Assembly: GCA_945946665.1 (NCBI GenBank)
Contig: CAMEWO010000002.1
Coordinates: 1-64,000, forward strand
Origin: an uncultured Eubacterium sp.
GTDB taxonomy: Bacteria; Bacillota; Clostridia; Lachnospirales; Lachnospiraceae
DNA: 64,000 nt
Direction of reading: 5' to 3'
A model generated the notes under the pieces. That model was not told the DNA's origin. It made no database searches and was given only the letters and a program-made list of their open reading frames with translations. Below, piece after piece: positions 42,415 to 52,601 of this stretch (within the stretch, counting starts at the first letter, position 1; each line of letters opens with the position of its first letter). The translations under genes were made by a program, and so were the position numbers.

Positions 42415-43311
42415 TTACTGGTCATACTTAATTCGGAAGTAATCAAGGCAGGATTTATATTTGTCCTGTGCTGCCAGACAAGTATCTGTCAAATACCCAT
42501 TTTCATGATCCCATTCCTTTAAGCCACGATAATAATACAATTTCAAATTGTCCTCAATGATGAATGGTACAATATTGCATTTCAGACATTCTTTAAACAT
42601 AATTAATCTTCCCACGCGACCATTGCCATCCTGAAAAGGATGTATCTTTTCAAACTTTACATGAAACTCTAAAATATCATTCAGAGTCTTAACTTCTTTA
42701 GAATTATATTCTTCCAACAGTTCTTTCATTTTTCCAGGCACATCTTCCGGAAGAGTAGTTTCCATTCCGCCCACTTCATTGGGCAACTTCTTGTAATTAC
42801 CAACAGCAAACCAATCTTTTCTGGAATCTGCTGTACCATTCTTTAAAGTCAAATGCAGCTCCTTGATAAACTTCTCAGTCAATGCTGCTTTAGCATTATC
42901 GATAATCATATCAATGCACCGGAAATGATTTGCTGTTTCAATAACATCATCCACATTAATTATCTCATTTTCAATTCCAATTGTATTGGTTTCAAAAATA
43001 TATCTGGTTTGGTCGTGTGTCAGACGGCTTCCTTCCATGTGATTGGAATTATAGGTTAAATCAATTTGTGTTTTGTGATAAATTCCGCCCGGATATTTAC
43101 TTGCCTTCTGTTCCTTTAAGATATCTAAAAGTGTATAGGGCTGTTCTTTCTTCTTATTGGAACGTTCCGGCTTCTTGGCATCTTCCGGAATATTCCATGT
43201 CTTTCCGGTAAGGAATGCTCCATTTACGCGTCCCTTGGTACAGTAGTTTCTCACGCTACGTTCAGACATGTCCCATTTTTCTGCAATTTGAGCAACCGAT
43301 AGATATCCCAT
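42415..43311 (-). CDS. Fic-family protein with N-terminal helix-turn-helix and class II inhibitory motif
   Basis: Fic motif HPFQDGNGRVGR; N-terminal MGYLSVAQIAEKWDMSERSVRNYCTKGRVNGAFLTGKTWNIP; SNHMEG fits (S/T)xxxE(G/N). Confidence 0.9.
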   Translation of the reverse strand: MGYLSVAQIAEKWDMSERSVRNYCTKGRVNGAFLTGKTWNIPEDAKKPERSNKKKEQPYTLLDILKEQKASKYPGGIYHKTQIDLTYNSNHMEGSRLTHDQTRYIFETNTIGIENEIINVDDVIETANHFRCIDMIIDNAKAALTEKFIKELHLTLKNGTADSRKDWFAVGNYKKLPNEVGGMETTLPEDVPGKMKELLEEYNSKEVKTLNDILEFHVKFEKIHPFQDGNGRVGRLIMFKECLKCNIVPFIIEDNLKLYYYRGLKEWDHENGYLTDTCLAAQDKYKSCLDYFRIKYDQ

Positions 43312-43487
43312 AGACTTACCTCCATTACTTCTGTTTTGGATTTCTTGTAATTGAATATAGTATAACATATTATCGGCAATAAATCTATTTTTTATGATAG
43401 AATTCAGTTATTTTTGCCGATAATAAAAACACTAGTAATGAATAATAATATAAGAATTCTCTTCCAGGAGCTTATCTCATTGCTTTC

Positions 43488-43611
43488 GTACAGTGCGAGC
43501 CTGACTTCGTCAGTCTCTACGCGCTATCGCGCTCTATGAGAATAAATACAAAAGACCCCAGTTACGAGCAAGCTCGCACTGAGGTCTTTTATATTTATTC
43601 TCGCACTGTAC
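43488..43611 (-). repeat. Composite 3'-UTR element after tuf: outer inverted repeat, mini-hairpins and long terminator
   Basis: GTACAGTGCGAG (43488-43499) / CTCGCACTGTAC (43600-43611); CTGAC-TTC-GTCAG; GCGC-TATC-GCGC (43521-43532); terminator hairpin 43538-43602. Confidence 0.8.
43538..43602 (-). terminator. tuf terminator
   Basis: GAGAATAAATACAAAAGACC...GGTCTTTTATATTTATTCTC, near-perfect stem of about 31 bp. Confidence 0.85.
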
Positions 43612-43624
43612 TCTTAGTACGCGT

Positions 43625-44818
43625 TTACTCGATGATTGTAGCAACGGCACCTGAACCTACTGTACGTCCACCCTCACGGATAGCGAAACGGAGACCCTGC
43701 TCCATAGCTACTCTGTGGATAAGTTCAACTGTCATCTCTACGTTATCACCAGGCATGCACATCTCTGTACCAGCTGGAAGCTCACAAACACCAGTAACGT
43801 CAGTTGTTCTGAAGTAGAACTGTGGTCTGTAGTTGTTGAAGAATGGTGTATGACGACCACCCTCGTCCTTTGTTAATACGTAAACCTGAGCTGTAAACTT
43901 CTTGTGTGGTGTAACTGAACCTGGCTTGCAAAGAACCTGACCTCTTTCGATCTCGTCTCTCTGAACACCTCTAAGAAGTGCACCAATGTTATCACCTGGC
44001 ATAGCCTCATCAAGGAGCTTTCTGAACATCTCGATACCAGTAACAACAACCTTACGTGTCTCTTCTGTGATACCAACGATTTCAACTTCCTCGTTAACCT
44101 TAAGAACACCTCTCTCTACTCTACCAGTAGCAACTGTACCACGTCCTGTGATAGAGAATACGTCCTCTACAGGCATAAGGAATGGCTTATCTGTATCTCT
44201 CTGTGGATCTGGAACATACTCATCAATTGTGTGCATAAGTTCAAGAATCTTATCGCCCCACTCGCTTGATGGATCCTCAAGTGCCTTAAGAGCTGAACCC
44301 TGGATGATTGGTGTATCATCGCCTGGGAAGTCATATTCGTTAAGAAGCTCTCTGATCTCCATATCTACTAATTCAAGAAGTTCTGGATCATCAACCATAT
44401 CACACTTGTTCATAAATACAACAACATATGGAACGCCTACCTGACGAGCAAGAAGGATATGCTCTCTTGTCTGAGCCATAACACCATCAGTAGCTGCAAC
44501 AACAAGGATAGCTGCATCCATCTGAGCAGCACCAGTAATCATGTTCTTTACATAATCAGCGTGGCCTGGGCAGTCAACGTGAGCGTAATGTCTCTTCTCT
44601 GTCTCATACTCAACATGAGCTGTAGAGATTGTGATACCTCTTTCTCTTTCCTCTGGAGCCTTATCGATATTCTCGAATGCAACAGCCTCACCTGTGCCAA
44701 GTCTCTCATGAAGAGTCTTTGTGATAGCAGCTGTTAATGTTGTCTTACCATGGTCAACGTGTCCAATTGTACCAATATTACAATGTGGTTTTGTTCTTTC
44801 AAATTTAGCCTTTGCCAT
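43625..44818 (-). CDS. tuf: Elongation factor Tu
   Basis: [44 protein letters not shown]. Confidence 0.99.
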   Translation of the reverse strand: MAKAKFERTKPHCNIGTIGHVDHGKTTLTAAITKTLHERLGTGEAVAFENIDKAPEERERGITISTAHVEYETEKRHYAHVDCPGHADYVKNMITGAAQMDAAILVVAATDGVMAQTREHILLARQVGVPYVVVFMNKCDMVDDPELLELVDMEIRELLNEYDFPGDDTPIIQGSALKALEDPSSEWGDKILELMHTIDEYVPDPQRDTDKPFLMPVEDVFSITGRGTVATGRVERGVLKVNEEVEIVGITEETRKVVVTGIEMFRKLLDEAMPGDNIGALLRGVQRDEIERGQVLCKPGSVTPHKKFTAQVYVLTKDEGGRHTPFFNNYRPQFYFRTTDVTGVCELPAGTEMCMPGDNVEMTVELIHRVAMEQGLRFAIREGGRTVGSGAVATIIE

Positions 44819-44873
44819 TGTTTAAAATCCTCCTTAAAAATATACATTTAGGTTTTTTTCATAGCTGATAACA

Positions 44874-44902
44874 ATTATATTGTATTTCGCAATATTTTTC
44901 AA
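44874..44902 (-). promoter_or_regulatory. tuf promoter
   Basis: Minus strand TTGAAA-N17-TATAAT. Confidence 0.8.
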
Positions 44903-44920
44903 CTAGATTTTTATATTTTC

Positions 44921-44957
44921 CGGGTATACCCTGCCATTATCTGGCAGGATATTCCCG
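44921..44957 (-). terminator. Hairpin between fusA and tuf, probable terminator
   Basis: CGGGTATACCCTGCC...GGCAGGATATTCCCG imperfect 15-bp stem. Confidence 0.6.
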
Positions 44958-44988
44958 ATTTATTAAATATTATTTACTGCTTTGCTAA

Positions 44989-47106
44989 TTATTTAGCCTT
45001 TGAAGCAATAACCTTATCCTGAACTGACTTAGGAGCCTGCTCATACTTATCAAAGAACATTGAGTAGTTACCACGGCCCTGTGTTCTAGAACGAAGGTCT
45101 GTAGCATATCCGAACATCTCTGCAAGTGGAACGTAAGCCTTAACCATCTTACCACCGCTGATGTCTTCCATACCCTCAATACGTCCTCTACGTGAATTGA
45201 TATCACCGATTACATCACCCATGTATTCCTCAGGCATTGTAACCTCAACCTTCATGATTGGCTCTAATAAAGCTGGATTAGCCTTAGCCATAGCATCCTT
45301 GAATGCCATAGAACCAGCGATATGGAATGCCATTTCTGAAGAATCGACTTCGTGATATGAACCATCGTAAACTACAGCCTTGATACCAAGAACTGGGAAT
45401 CCGGCAAGGATACCAGCCTGTGATGCCTCTTCGATACCTTCGCCAACAGCTGGGATGTATTCCTTAGGAATAGCACCACCAACAACCTCTGACTCGAAGA
45501 TAAACTGCTGCTCACCGTTAGGATCCATTGGCTCGAATCTAACTTTACAGTGACCATACTGACCACGACCACCTGACTGCTTAGCATACTTGCTATCAAC
45601 ATCAACGGCCTTAGTAAAGCACTCTCTGTAAGCAACCTGAGGTGCACCAACGTTAGCCTCAACCTTAAACTCACGAAGAAGTCTGTCTACGATAATATCA
45701 AGATGAAGCTCACCCATACCTGCGATAATTGTCTGACCAGTCTCCTGATCTGTATGAGCACGGAATGTAGGATCCTCTTCAGCAAGCTTTGCTAAAGCCT
45801 CACCCATCTTACCCTGGTCATTCTTAGTCTTTGGCTCAATAGCAAGCTCGATAACTGGCTCTGGGAATTCCATAGACTCAAGGATTACAGGATGCTGCTC
45901 GTCACAGATAGTATCACCAGTAACTGTAAACTTAAGACCTACAGCTGCTGCGATATCTCCTGAGTAAACCTTATCAATTTCTTTTCTGTTGTTAGCATGC
46001 ATCTGAAGGATACGACCAACTCTCTCCTTCTTGTTCTTTGTAGAGTTAAGTACATAAGAACCTGAGTTCAATGTACCTGAGTAAACTCTGAAGAATGCTA
46101 ACTTACCAACGAATGGGTCTGTCATAATCTTGAATGCTAATGCTGAGAATGGCTCGTCATCAGATGACTTAACCTTAACCTCATTACCATCTTCATCAGT
46201 ACCACTGATATCAGGGATATCTGTTGGAGCTGGCATATATTCAACAACAGCATCAAGGAGCTTCTGAACACCCTTATTCTTATATGCAGTACCGCAAAGA
46301 CAAGGAATTGCATCACCTGCAATAGTACCCTTTCTTAAAGCAGCCTTAAGTTCAGGAACAGAAATATCCTCTCCCTCAAGGTACTTCTCCATTAAGTCCT
46401 CATCTAACTCAACGCACTGCTCAACAAGCTTGCTGTGATACTCTTCAGCCTGATCCTTTAAATCTGCAGGAATCTCGCCTACCTGAATATCATCACCCTT
46501 GTCGCCGTTAAATACATATGCTTTCATCTCGAACAAATCTACGATTCCAGCAAATGTATCTTCCTTACCAATAGGAATCTGTACAAGTACAGGATTCTTA
46601 CCAAGCTTAGTAATAAGCTGCTTACATGAACCAAAGAAGTCAGCACCAAGCTTATCCATCTTGTTCATGAATGCCATACGTGGAACATTGTACTTATCAG
46701 CCTGACGCCAAACATTCTCTGACTGAGGTTCAACACCATTCTGGGCATCAAATACACCTACGGCACCATCAAGTACTCTAAGTGAACGCTCAACCTCAAC
46801 TGTGAAATCAACGTGACCAGGAGTATCGATAATGTTGATACGGTATTCTGGCTGTGTCTTATCTGGCTTACCTTCTATTTCAGGTGTCCAATGACATGTT
46901 GTAGCAGCTGAAGTAATTGTGATACCTCTCTCCTGCTCCTGGGCCATCCAGTCCATGGTAGCAGTACCTTCATGAGTATCACCGATCTTGTGATTAACAC
47001 CAGTATAATAAAGAATACGCTCTGTTAATGTTGTCTTACCAGCATCAATGTGAGCCATAATACCAATATTTCTGGTTCTCTCCAATGGATATTCTCTTCC
47101 AGCCAT
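44989..47106 (-). CDS. fusA: Elongation factor G
   Basis: [47 protein letters not shown]. Confidence 0.99.
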   Translation of the reverse strand: MAGREYPLERTRNIGIMAHIDAGKTTLTERILYYTGVNHKIGDTHEGTATMDWMAQEQERGITITSAATTCHWTPEIEGKPDKTQPEYRINIIDTPGHVDFTVEVERSLRVLDGAVGVFDAQNGVEPQSENVWRQADKYNVPRMAFMNKMDKLGADFFGSCKQLITKLGKNPVLVQIPIGKEDTFAGIVDLFEMKAYVFNGDKGDDIQVGEIPADLKDQAEEYHSKLVEQCVELDEDLMEKYLEGEDISVPELKAALRKGTIAGDAIPCLCGTAYKNKGVQKLLDAVVEYMPAPTDIPDISGTDEDGNEVKVKSSDDEPFSALAFKIMTDPFVGKLAFFRVYSGTLNSGSYVLNSTKNKKERVGRILQMHANNRKEIDKVYSGDIAAAVGLKFTVTGDTICDEQHPVILESMEFPEPVIELAIEPKTKNDQGKMGEALAKLAEEDPTFRAHTDQETGQTIIAGMGELHLDIIVDRLLREFKVEANVGAPQVAYRECFTKAVDVDSKYAKQSGGRGQYGHCKVRFEPMDPNGEQQFIFESEVVGGAIPKEYIPAVGEGIEEASQAGILAGFPVLGIKAVVYDGSYHEVDSSEMAFHIAGSMAFKDAMAKANPALLEPIMKVEVTMPEEYMGDVIGDINSRRGRIEGMEDISGGKMVKAYVPLAEMFGYATDLRSRTQGRGNYSMFFDKYEQAPKSVQDKVIASKAK

Positions 47107-47127
47107 CGGTAATTCCTCCTATAATTA

Positions 47128-47598
47128 TTAGAATCTGTAATGTGCGAAAGCCTTATTAGCTTCTGCCATCTTATGCATATCTTCTTTCTTCTTTACTGAT
47201 GCGCCTGTGTTGTTAGCTGCATCCATAATTTCATTAGCGAGTCTTTCTTCCATAGTCTTCTCGCCTCTTGCACGAGAGTATGCAGTAATCCAACGAAGAG
47301 CTAAAGCCTGTCTTCTGTCTGGCTTAACCTCGATAGGTACCTGATATGTGGCACCACCGATACGTCTAGCCTTAACCTCAAGAACTGGCATGATATTGTT
47401 CATAGCTTCCTCAAAAACCTCAAGCGCTGGCTTATCAGTCTTCTCAGCAACTCTGTCAAATGCTCCGTATACAATCTTCTGTGCTACTCCTCTCTTACCA
47501 TCAAGCATAATGTTGTTGATAAGCTTAGTAACCACCTTGTTATTGTAAATAGGATCTGCTAATACATCTCTTTTCTGAGTATGTCCTTTACGTGGCAC
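47128..47598 (-). CDS. rpsG: 30S ribosomal protein S7
   Basis: [47 protein letters not shown]. Confidence 0.98.
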   Translation of the reverse strand: MPRKGHTQKRDVLADPIYNNKVVTKLINNIMLDGKRGVAQKIVYGAFDRVAEKTDKPALEVFEEAMNNIMPVLEVKARRIGGATYQVPIEVKPDRRQALALRWITAYSRARGEKTMEERLANEIMDAANNTGASVKKKEDMHKMAEANKAFAHYRF

Positions 47599-47807
47599 GG
47601 TTCTTCCCTCCTTAATAATTTCATTAAATCATCGGTACTCACAAATATCTTACCTTTTTCCACTGCGGGATAATCGGCTGTGTTCGTGCTTAAAGTTTAT
47701 ATTAAACCTGCAACCTTGGTATTAATCCAACTCCGCACTATTATTTTATAAATGTGAATAAAAAATCTATATACTGATTAAAAATGTCAGATCCCAAGTA
47801 AATTTAA

Positions 47808-48227
47808 TTACTTAGCATCCTTTGGTCTCTTAGCACCGTACTTAGAACGGGCCTGTCTTCTCTTAGCAACACCTGCTGTATCAAGTGTACCTCTAATGAT
47901 ATGATATCTTGTACCTGGTAAGTCCTTTACTCTACCACCTCTTATAAGAACAACACTGTGCTCCTGAAGATTGTGGCCCTCACCTGGAATGTAAGATGTA
48001 ACCTCAATACCATTTGAAAGACGAACTCTGGCAATCTTTCTAAGAGCTGAGTTAGGCTTCTTAGGAGTTGCTGTCTTAACAGCTGTACATACACCTCTCT
48101 TCTGTGGAGCAGAGATATCTGTAGCCTTCTTCTGAAGAGAATTGTAACCCTTCTGAAGAGCTGGTGCTGTAGACTTCTTTACAGTTGACTTTCTACCCTG
48201 TCTTACTAACTGGTTAAATGTAGGCAT
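47808..48227 (-). CDS. rpsL: 30S ribosomal protein S12
   Basis: [68 protein letters not shown]. Confidence 0.98.
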   Translation of the reverse strand: MPTFNQLVRQGRKSTVKKSTAPALQKGYNSLQKKATDISAPQKRGVCTAVKTATPKKPNSALRKIARVRLSNGIEVTSYIPGEGHNLQEHSVVLIRGGRVKDLPGTRYHIIRGTLDTAGVAKRRQARSKYGAKRPKDAK

Positions 48228-48338
48228 TCTTTTTTCACCTCCCGGAATTAGATTATATATGGGTTGCACGTTCAGTAATTCTGAACCTTTGCGTTAAATA
48301 AGCGGACATACTATGCCCGCCTATTAACACGCTTATTC

Positions 48339-48367
48339 ATTATATCTACTGCAAAATCACATGTCAA
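48339..48367 (-). promoter_or_regulatory. str operon promoter
   Basis: Minus strand TTGACA-N17-TATAAT. Confidence 0.85.
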
Positions 48368-48450
48368 GCAGATAATTTAATTTTTTAATTATTCAGTTCA
48401 AAAAATTTGAAAATTTTTTCTATCTGCTTTTGATATAGATTCATATCTCG

Positions 48451-49320
48451 TCATTCTCCAATAATATTCATTACGTATGACTTAACAGTTAGAATATTTA
48501 AAGGAGAATTCATTGTTTCATATGTAATTATCACATCCTTGCCTGGGAATAAACCATTCTCAATATATAAGTTAATTTTATTCATATGATTATTGACATA
48601 ACCAGGATCATCCATTCTTCCAGCATGTTCCCAAAAGGTAACTTTGCCTGTATTAACATTTAAAATTGTAAAGTCAGGGTGTATTACTTGAATTCGCCCA
48701 TCCCTCCCAAGTTCTAATGGGCGCTCATATTTATACTTTATACAATTATCATATTTATCTAACAGATTTGCAATGATTAATTCAGACTTAGAACGAACAT
48801 ATTCTCCCCTATTTGTTTCGAATATCATGTTTTCCTTATGATTTTGATATGTTTCGTATTCCTCATTTTCCCATTGTCTTATTATTTCTTTTATACTTGT
48901 TCTTACAGGACATATCATCTGTTTCCTGGCATCTATCATAGAATCATACACATCATCAACTATATTTTCATTATATGTGTTATAGAATATCTCTAATGAA
49001 TGCAGTTCTTTTTCTAACAATGGTTTAACCTTTTCATAATATGCTTTTTGTGCAAGTGCATTTGCAATATTTTCGTTATCTCTTTTTATGTATTCTTTTA
49101 TATATTTTCCATCTTTTTTTATTTGATGATAGTAATATGTCTTTTCCTGTCGCTTCTGAATTTTTAAACTTCCTTCTGGAGCATGTATTAGTTCATTTTC
49201 TATTGTCCCTAATACCTTTTTTAATTCTATTATTCTTTCTTGAACCCTCTTCTTTATGGCTACCCCTCCTATTCTCCCCAAAATCATATTTATATATGCT
49301 TTGGTCCCACATATTTTCAC
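48451..49320 (-). CDS. Orphan PD-(D/E)XK nuclease-like protein with N-terminal coiled coil; start uncertain
   Basis: RSKSELIIANLLDKY...YERPLELGRDGRIQVIHPDFTILNVNTGKVTFWEHAGRMDDPGYVNNHMNKINLYIENGLFPGKDVIITYE matches the E...PDF...(W)EHxG arrangement seen in PD-(D/E)XK proteins. Confidence 0.6.
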   Translation of the reverse strand: MKICGTKAYINMILGRIGGVAIKKRVQERIIELKKVLGTIENELIHAPEGSLKIQKRQEKTYYYHQIKKDGKYIKEYIKRDNENIANALAQKAYYEKVKPLLEKELHSLEIFYNTYNENIVDDVYDSMIDARKQMICPVRTSIKEIIRQWENEEYETYQNHKENMIFETNRGEYVRSKSELIIANLLDKYDNCIKYKYERPLELGRDGRIQVIHPDFTILNVNTGKVTFWEHAGRMDDPGYVNNHMNKINLYIENGLFPGKDVIITYETMNSPLNILTVKSYVMNIIGE

Positions 49321-49605
49321 TTTAATTTTTCTATTTCAGTCCAAAACCAATTATTTTATCTTATTGGGCATATACTTTTATTCTTACTATCTGCCCAAAT
49401 TTAAAGCACACTGTGTAATGGTCAGATAAAAACTTTTTTCTTCTCTGCCCATTAATATGATTATTTTGTTTTTGGGCACATTATTTTGATTAATTTCATT
49501 TGTATCTCTGTCCAAAATGATAGATTTTCCATATATGGGCATATTCAAACTGATTTAACATGGATATTTATCTGCCCAATGCATAAAAAATGCTTCTTAA
49601 GGCAG
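49271..49605. repeat. Array of alternating inverted TGGGCA/TGCCCA hexamers, largely 27-nt spaced
   Basis: Hexamer starts at 49365(+), 49392(-), 49419(+, TGGTCA), 49446(-), 49473(+), 49509(-, TGTCCA), 49536(+), 49573(-); degenerate copies at 49275, 49302, 49338, 49599. Confidence 0.65.
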
Positions 49606-49685
49606 AAATTAGATAATAGATACTTTTTAGATATATCAACCCCGCCAAAACAGCGGGGCTGATTTAAGAAAATTAACAGATATGA

Positions 49686-52316
49686 TTATTTGTTGTTAAT
49701 AGCTGCCTGTGCTGCTGCCAGTCTTGCAATAGGAACTCTGAATGGAGAGCAGCTTACATAATTAAGGCCATTCTTGTGGCAGAATTCAATTGAACTTGGG
49801 TCTCCACCATGCTCACCACAGATACCACACTTAAGTTCAGGTCTTGTTCCTCTTCCCTTTTCAACAGCCATCTGAACAAGCTGGCCAACACCAGTCTGGT
49901 CAAGTCTTGCAAATGGGTCAGACTCATAAATCTTAGCCTTATAGTATGAGTCAAGGAACTTACCAGCATCATCTCTTGAGAAGCCAAATGTCATCTGGGT
50001 AAGGTCATTAGTACCAAATGAGAAGAACTCAGCTTCCTTTGCAATCTGGTCTGCTGTAAGGGCAGCTCTTGGAATCTCAATCATAGTACCAATCTTGTAC
50101 TGAATATCAGAGCCCTTCTCCGCCTTAACCTTCTCTGCAGTCTCAACAACCACATCCTTAACATACTTTAATTCCTTAACCTCTCCAACAAGAGGAATCA
50201 TAATCTCTGGAACAATTGTATAGCCCTTTTCTGCGCTTACTTCAATTGCAGCTTCCATAACTGCTCTGGTCTGCATTCTTGCAATCTCTGGATAAGTTAC
50301 GCACAGACGGCATCCTCTGTGACCCATCATAGGGTTAAATTCATGAAGAGCATCACATTTTGCCTTGACTTCCTCAACTGTAAGTCCCATATCTTCAGCA
50401 AGAGCCTTAATATCCTCCTCATCAGTAGGAACGAATTCATGAAGAGGTGGATCAAGATATCTTACAGTCATTGGTCTGCCTTCAAGAGCCTCGTACATAG
50501 CCTTGAAATCAGCCTTCTGGAACTCACCGATAGCCTTCAGTGCCTCTTCTCTTTGTTCAACAGTATCAGAAAGAATCATTCTTCTGAACTTAGGAATTCT
50601 GTCCTCACCGAAGAACATATGCTCAGTTCTGCAAAGTCCTATTCCCTCAGCTCCAAGTTCAACAGCCTTTCTTGTATCCGCTGGTGTATCGGCATTAGTT
50701 CTTACACCAAGCTTTCTGTACTTATCAGCAAGAGCCATGATTCTACCAAAGTCTCCGCCAATCTCAGGCTCTCTTGTTGCCACATCGCCCTTATAAATCT
50801 TACCTGTAGTACCATCAAGAGAAATGTAATCTCCCTCGTGGAATGTATATCCACCAAGTTCAAACCACTTAGCTTCCTCATCAATCTTAATCTCACCGCA
50901 TCCTGATACGCAGCATGTTCCCATACCTCTTGCAACAACCGCTGCATGAGATGTCATACCACCTCTTACAGTAAGGATACCCTGGGCAGCTTTCATACCT
51001 TCAATATCCTCTGGTGATGTCTCAAGTCTTACAAGAATAACTCTCTCATTCTTGCCGCCCTTTCCTAATGCCTTTGCATCCTCAGCAGTGAAGCATACCT
51101 TTCCTGCTGCTGCACCAGGAGAAGCAGGAAGAGCCTTTCCGATAACCTCTCCATCTGCTAATGCCTTAGGGTCAAATATTGGGTGGAGAACCTGGTCAAG
51201 AGATTTTGCTTCAATTCTAAGAACAGCCTCTTCCTCAGAAATCTGTCCCTCATCCATCAGGTCACATGCAATCTTCAATGCTGCATGAGCTGTTCTCTTA
51301 CCATTTCTTGTCTGAAGGAAATAGAGCTTTCCTTCCTCAATCGTAAACTCCATATCCTGCATATCATGGAAATGATTTTCCAGCTTCATAGCCAGTTCCA
51401 TAAATTCCTTATAGCACTCTGGCAGATCCTTCTCAAGCTGTGATATAGGCTGTGGAGTTCTTACACCTGCAACAACATCCTCGCCCTGGGCATTAATAAG
51501 ATATTCACCATATATACCCTTCTCACCTGTTGATGGATTTCTTGTAAATGCAACACCTGTACCAGATGTGTTACCTTTGTTACCAAATACCATTGTCTGT
51601 ACATTTACAGCTGTTCCCCAGTCACCAGGAATATCATTATCTCTTCTATATACAATAGCTCTTGGATTATCCCATGATCTGAATACAGCCTTAACAGCAC
51701 CCATCAGCTGTTCTCTTGGGTCCTGTGGGAACTCCTCACCATTCATAGCTTCTTTATATACCTGCTTAAATTTATTTGCTAATTCCTTAAGGTCATCAGC
51801 ATCCAGCTCTGTGTCGTATTTAACCCCTTTCTTCTCCTTCATCTCATCGATTATCTTCTCGAAGAAAGACTTAGGAACTTCCATAACTACGTCAGAATAC
51901 ATCTGGATAAACCTTCTGTATGAATCATATGCAAATCTTGGATTACCAGTCTTCTTTGCAAAGCCTTCAACAGCAATATCATTAAGACCAAGATTCAGAA
52001 TAGTATCCATCATACCAGGCATTGATGCTCTGGCTCCCGATCTTACAGATACTAACAGAGGATCTTCATTATCTCCAAACTTCTTGTTATTAACTTCCTC
52101 AAGCCACTTTAATGCTTCAAAAATCTGGTCCTTAATCTCGTCAGAAATCTGCTTCCCCTTGGCATAATAGTCTGTACATGCTTCTGTTGTAACTGTAAAT
52201 CCCTGTGGAATAGGCATTCCCAAGCCAGTCATCTCAGCCAGATTACATCCCTTACCGCCTAACAGATTTCTCATTGAGGCATTGCCTTCTTTAAATAAAT
52301 AAACCCATTTTGCCAT
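49686..52316 (-). CDS. ppdK: Pyruvate, phosphate dikinase
   Basis: LLGGKGCNLAEMTGLGMPIPQGFTVTTEAC; GGMTSHAAVVARGMGTCCVSGC; GTNDLTQMTFGFSRDD; CGICGEHGGDP. Confidence 0.98.
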   Translation of the reverse strand: MAKWVYLFKEGNASMRNLLGGKGCNLAEMTGLGMPIPQGFTVTTEACTDYYAKGKQISDEIKDQIFEALKWLEEVNNKKFGDNEDPLLVSVRSGARASMPGMMDTILNLGLNDIAVEGFAKKTGNPRFAYDSYRRFIQMYSDVVMEVPKSFFEKIIDEMKEKKGVKYDTELDADDLKELANKFKQVYKEAMNGEEFPQDPREQLMGAVKAVFRSWDNPRAIVYRRDNDIPGDWGTAVNVQTMVFGNKGNTSGTGVAFTRNPSTGEKGIYGEYLINAQGEDVVAGVRTPQPISQLEKDLPECYKEFMELAMKLENHFHDMQDMEFTIEEGKLYFLQTRNGKRTAHAALKIACDLMDEGQISEEEAVLRIEAKSLDQVLHPIFDPKALADGEVIGKALPASPGAAAGKVCFTAEDAKALGKGGKNERVILVRLETSPEDIEGMKAAQGILTVRGGMTSHAAVVARGMGTCCVSGCGEIKIDEEAKWFELGGYTFHEGDYISLDGTTGKIYKGDVATREPEIGGDFGRIMALADKYRKLGVRTNADTPADTRKAVELGAEGIGLCRTEHMFFGEDRIPKFRRMILSDTVEQREEALKAIGEFQKADFKAMYEALEGRPMTVRYLDPPLHEFVPTDEEDIKALAEDMGLTVEEVKAKCDALHEFNPMMGHRGCRLCVTYPEIARMQTRAVMEAAIEVSAEKGYTIVPEIMIPLVGEVKELKYVKDVVVETAEKVKAEKGSDIQYKIGTMIEIPRAALTADQIAKEAEFFSFGTNDLTQMTFGFSRDDAGKFLDSYYKAKIYESDPFARLDQTGVGQLVQMAVEKGRGTRPELKCGICGEHGGDPSSIEFCHKNGLNYVSCSPFRVPIARLAAAQAAINNK

Positions 52317-52493
52317 ACTTCTTCTCCTTCTTAAATATAATTTATTATTCTCTCCGATATTGTTAATATTATAACAGTTTTTTCCACATGTCCATACAAA
52401 TATTTAAAAAAATATGTAAATTATTATACTTCTTTTTTGTGCATTTTATTCTTAATCGAGTAGAATGACCCCTATTCCCTTGCCATGCTTCTG

Positions 52494-52562
52494 CTACAAA
52501 AAGGACTGCCCCAATAAGCAGTGCAGATAATCTGCGCATAATTGCTTATTGAGACAGCCCTT
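52494..52562 (-). terminator. rpoC terminator
   Basis: Minus strand GGGCTGTCTCAATAAGCA...TGCTTATTGGGGCAGTCCTTTTT. Confidence 0.75.
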
Positions 52563-52601
52563 TCACACTGTCATTCTATATTTTTCACAGAAAGAGATGC
52601 A

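Noticed and set aside
49271-49605. CRISPR array interpretation of the TGGGCA boxes
   Set aside because: The conserved core is only about 6-10 nt, orientation alternates, and no cas genes are present.
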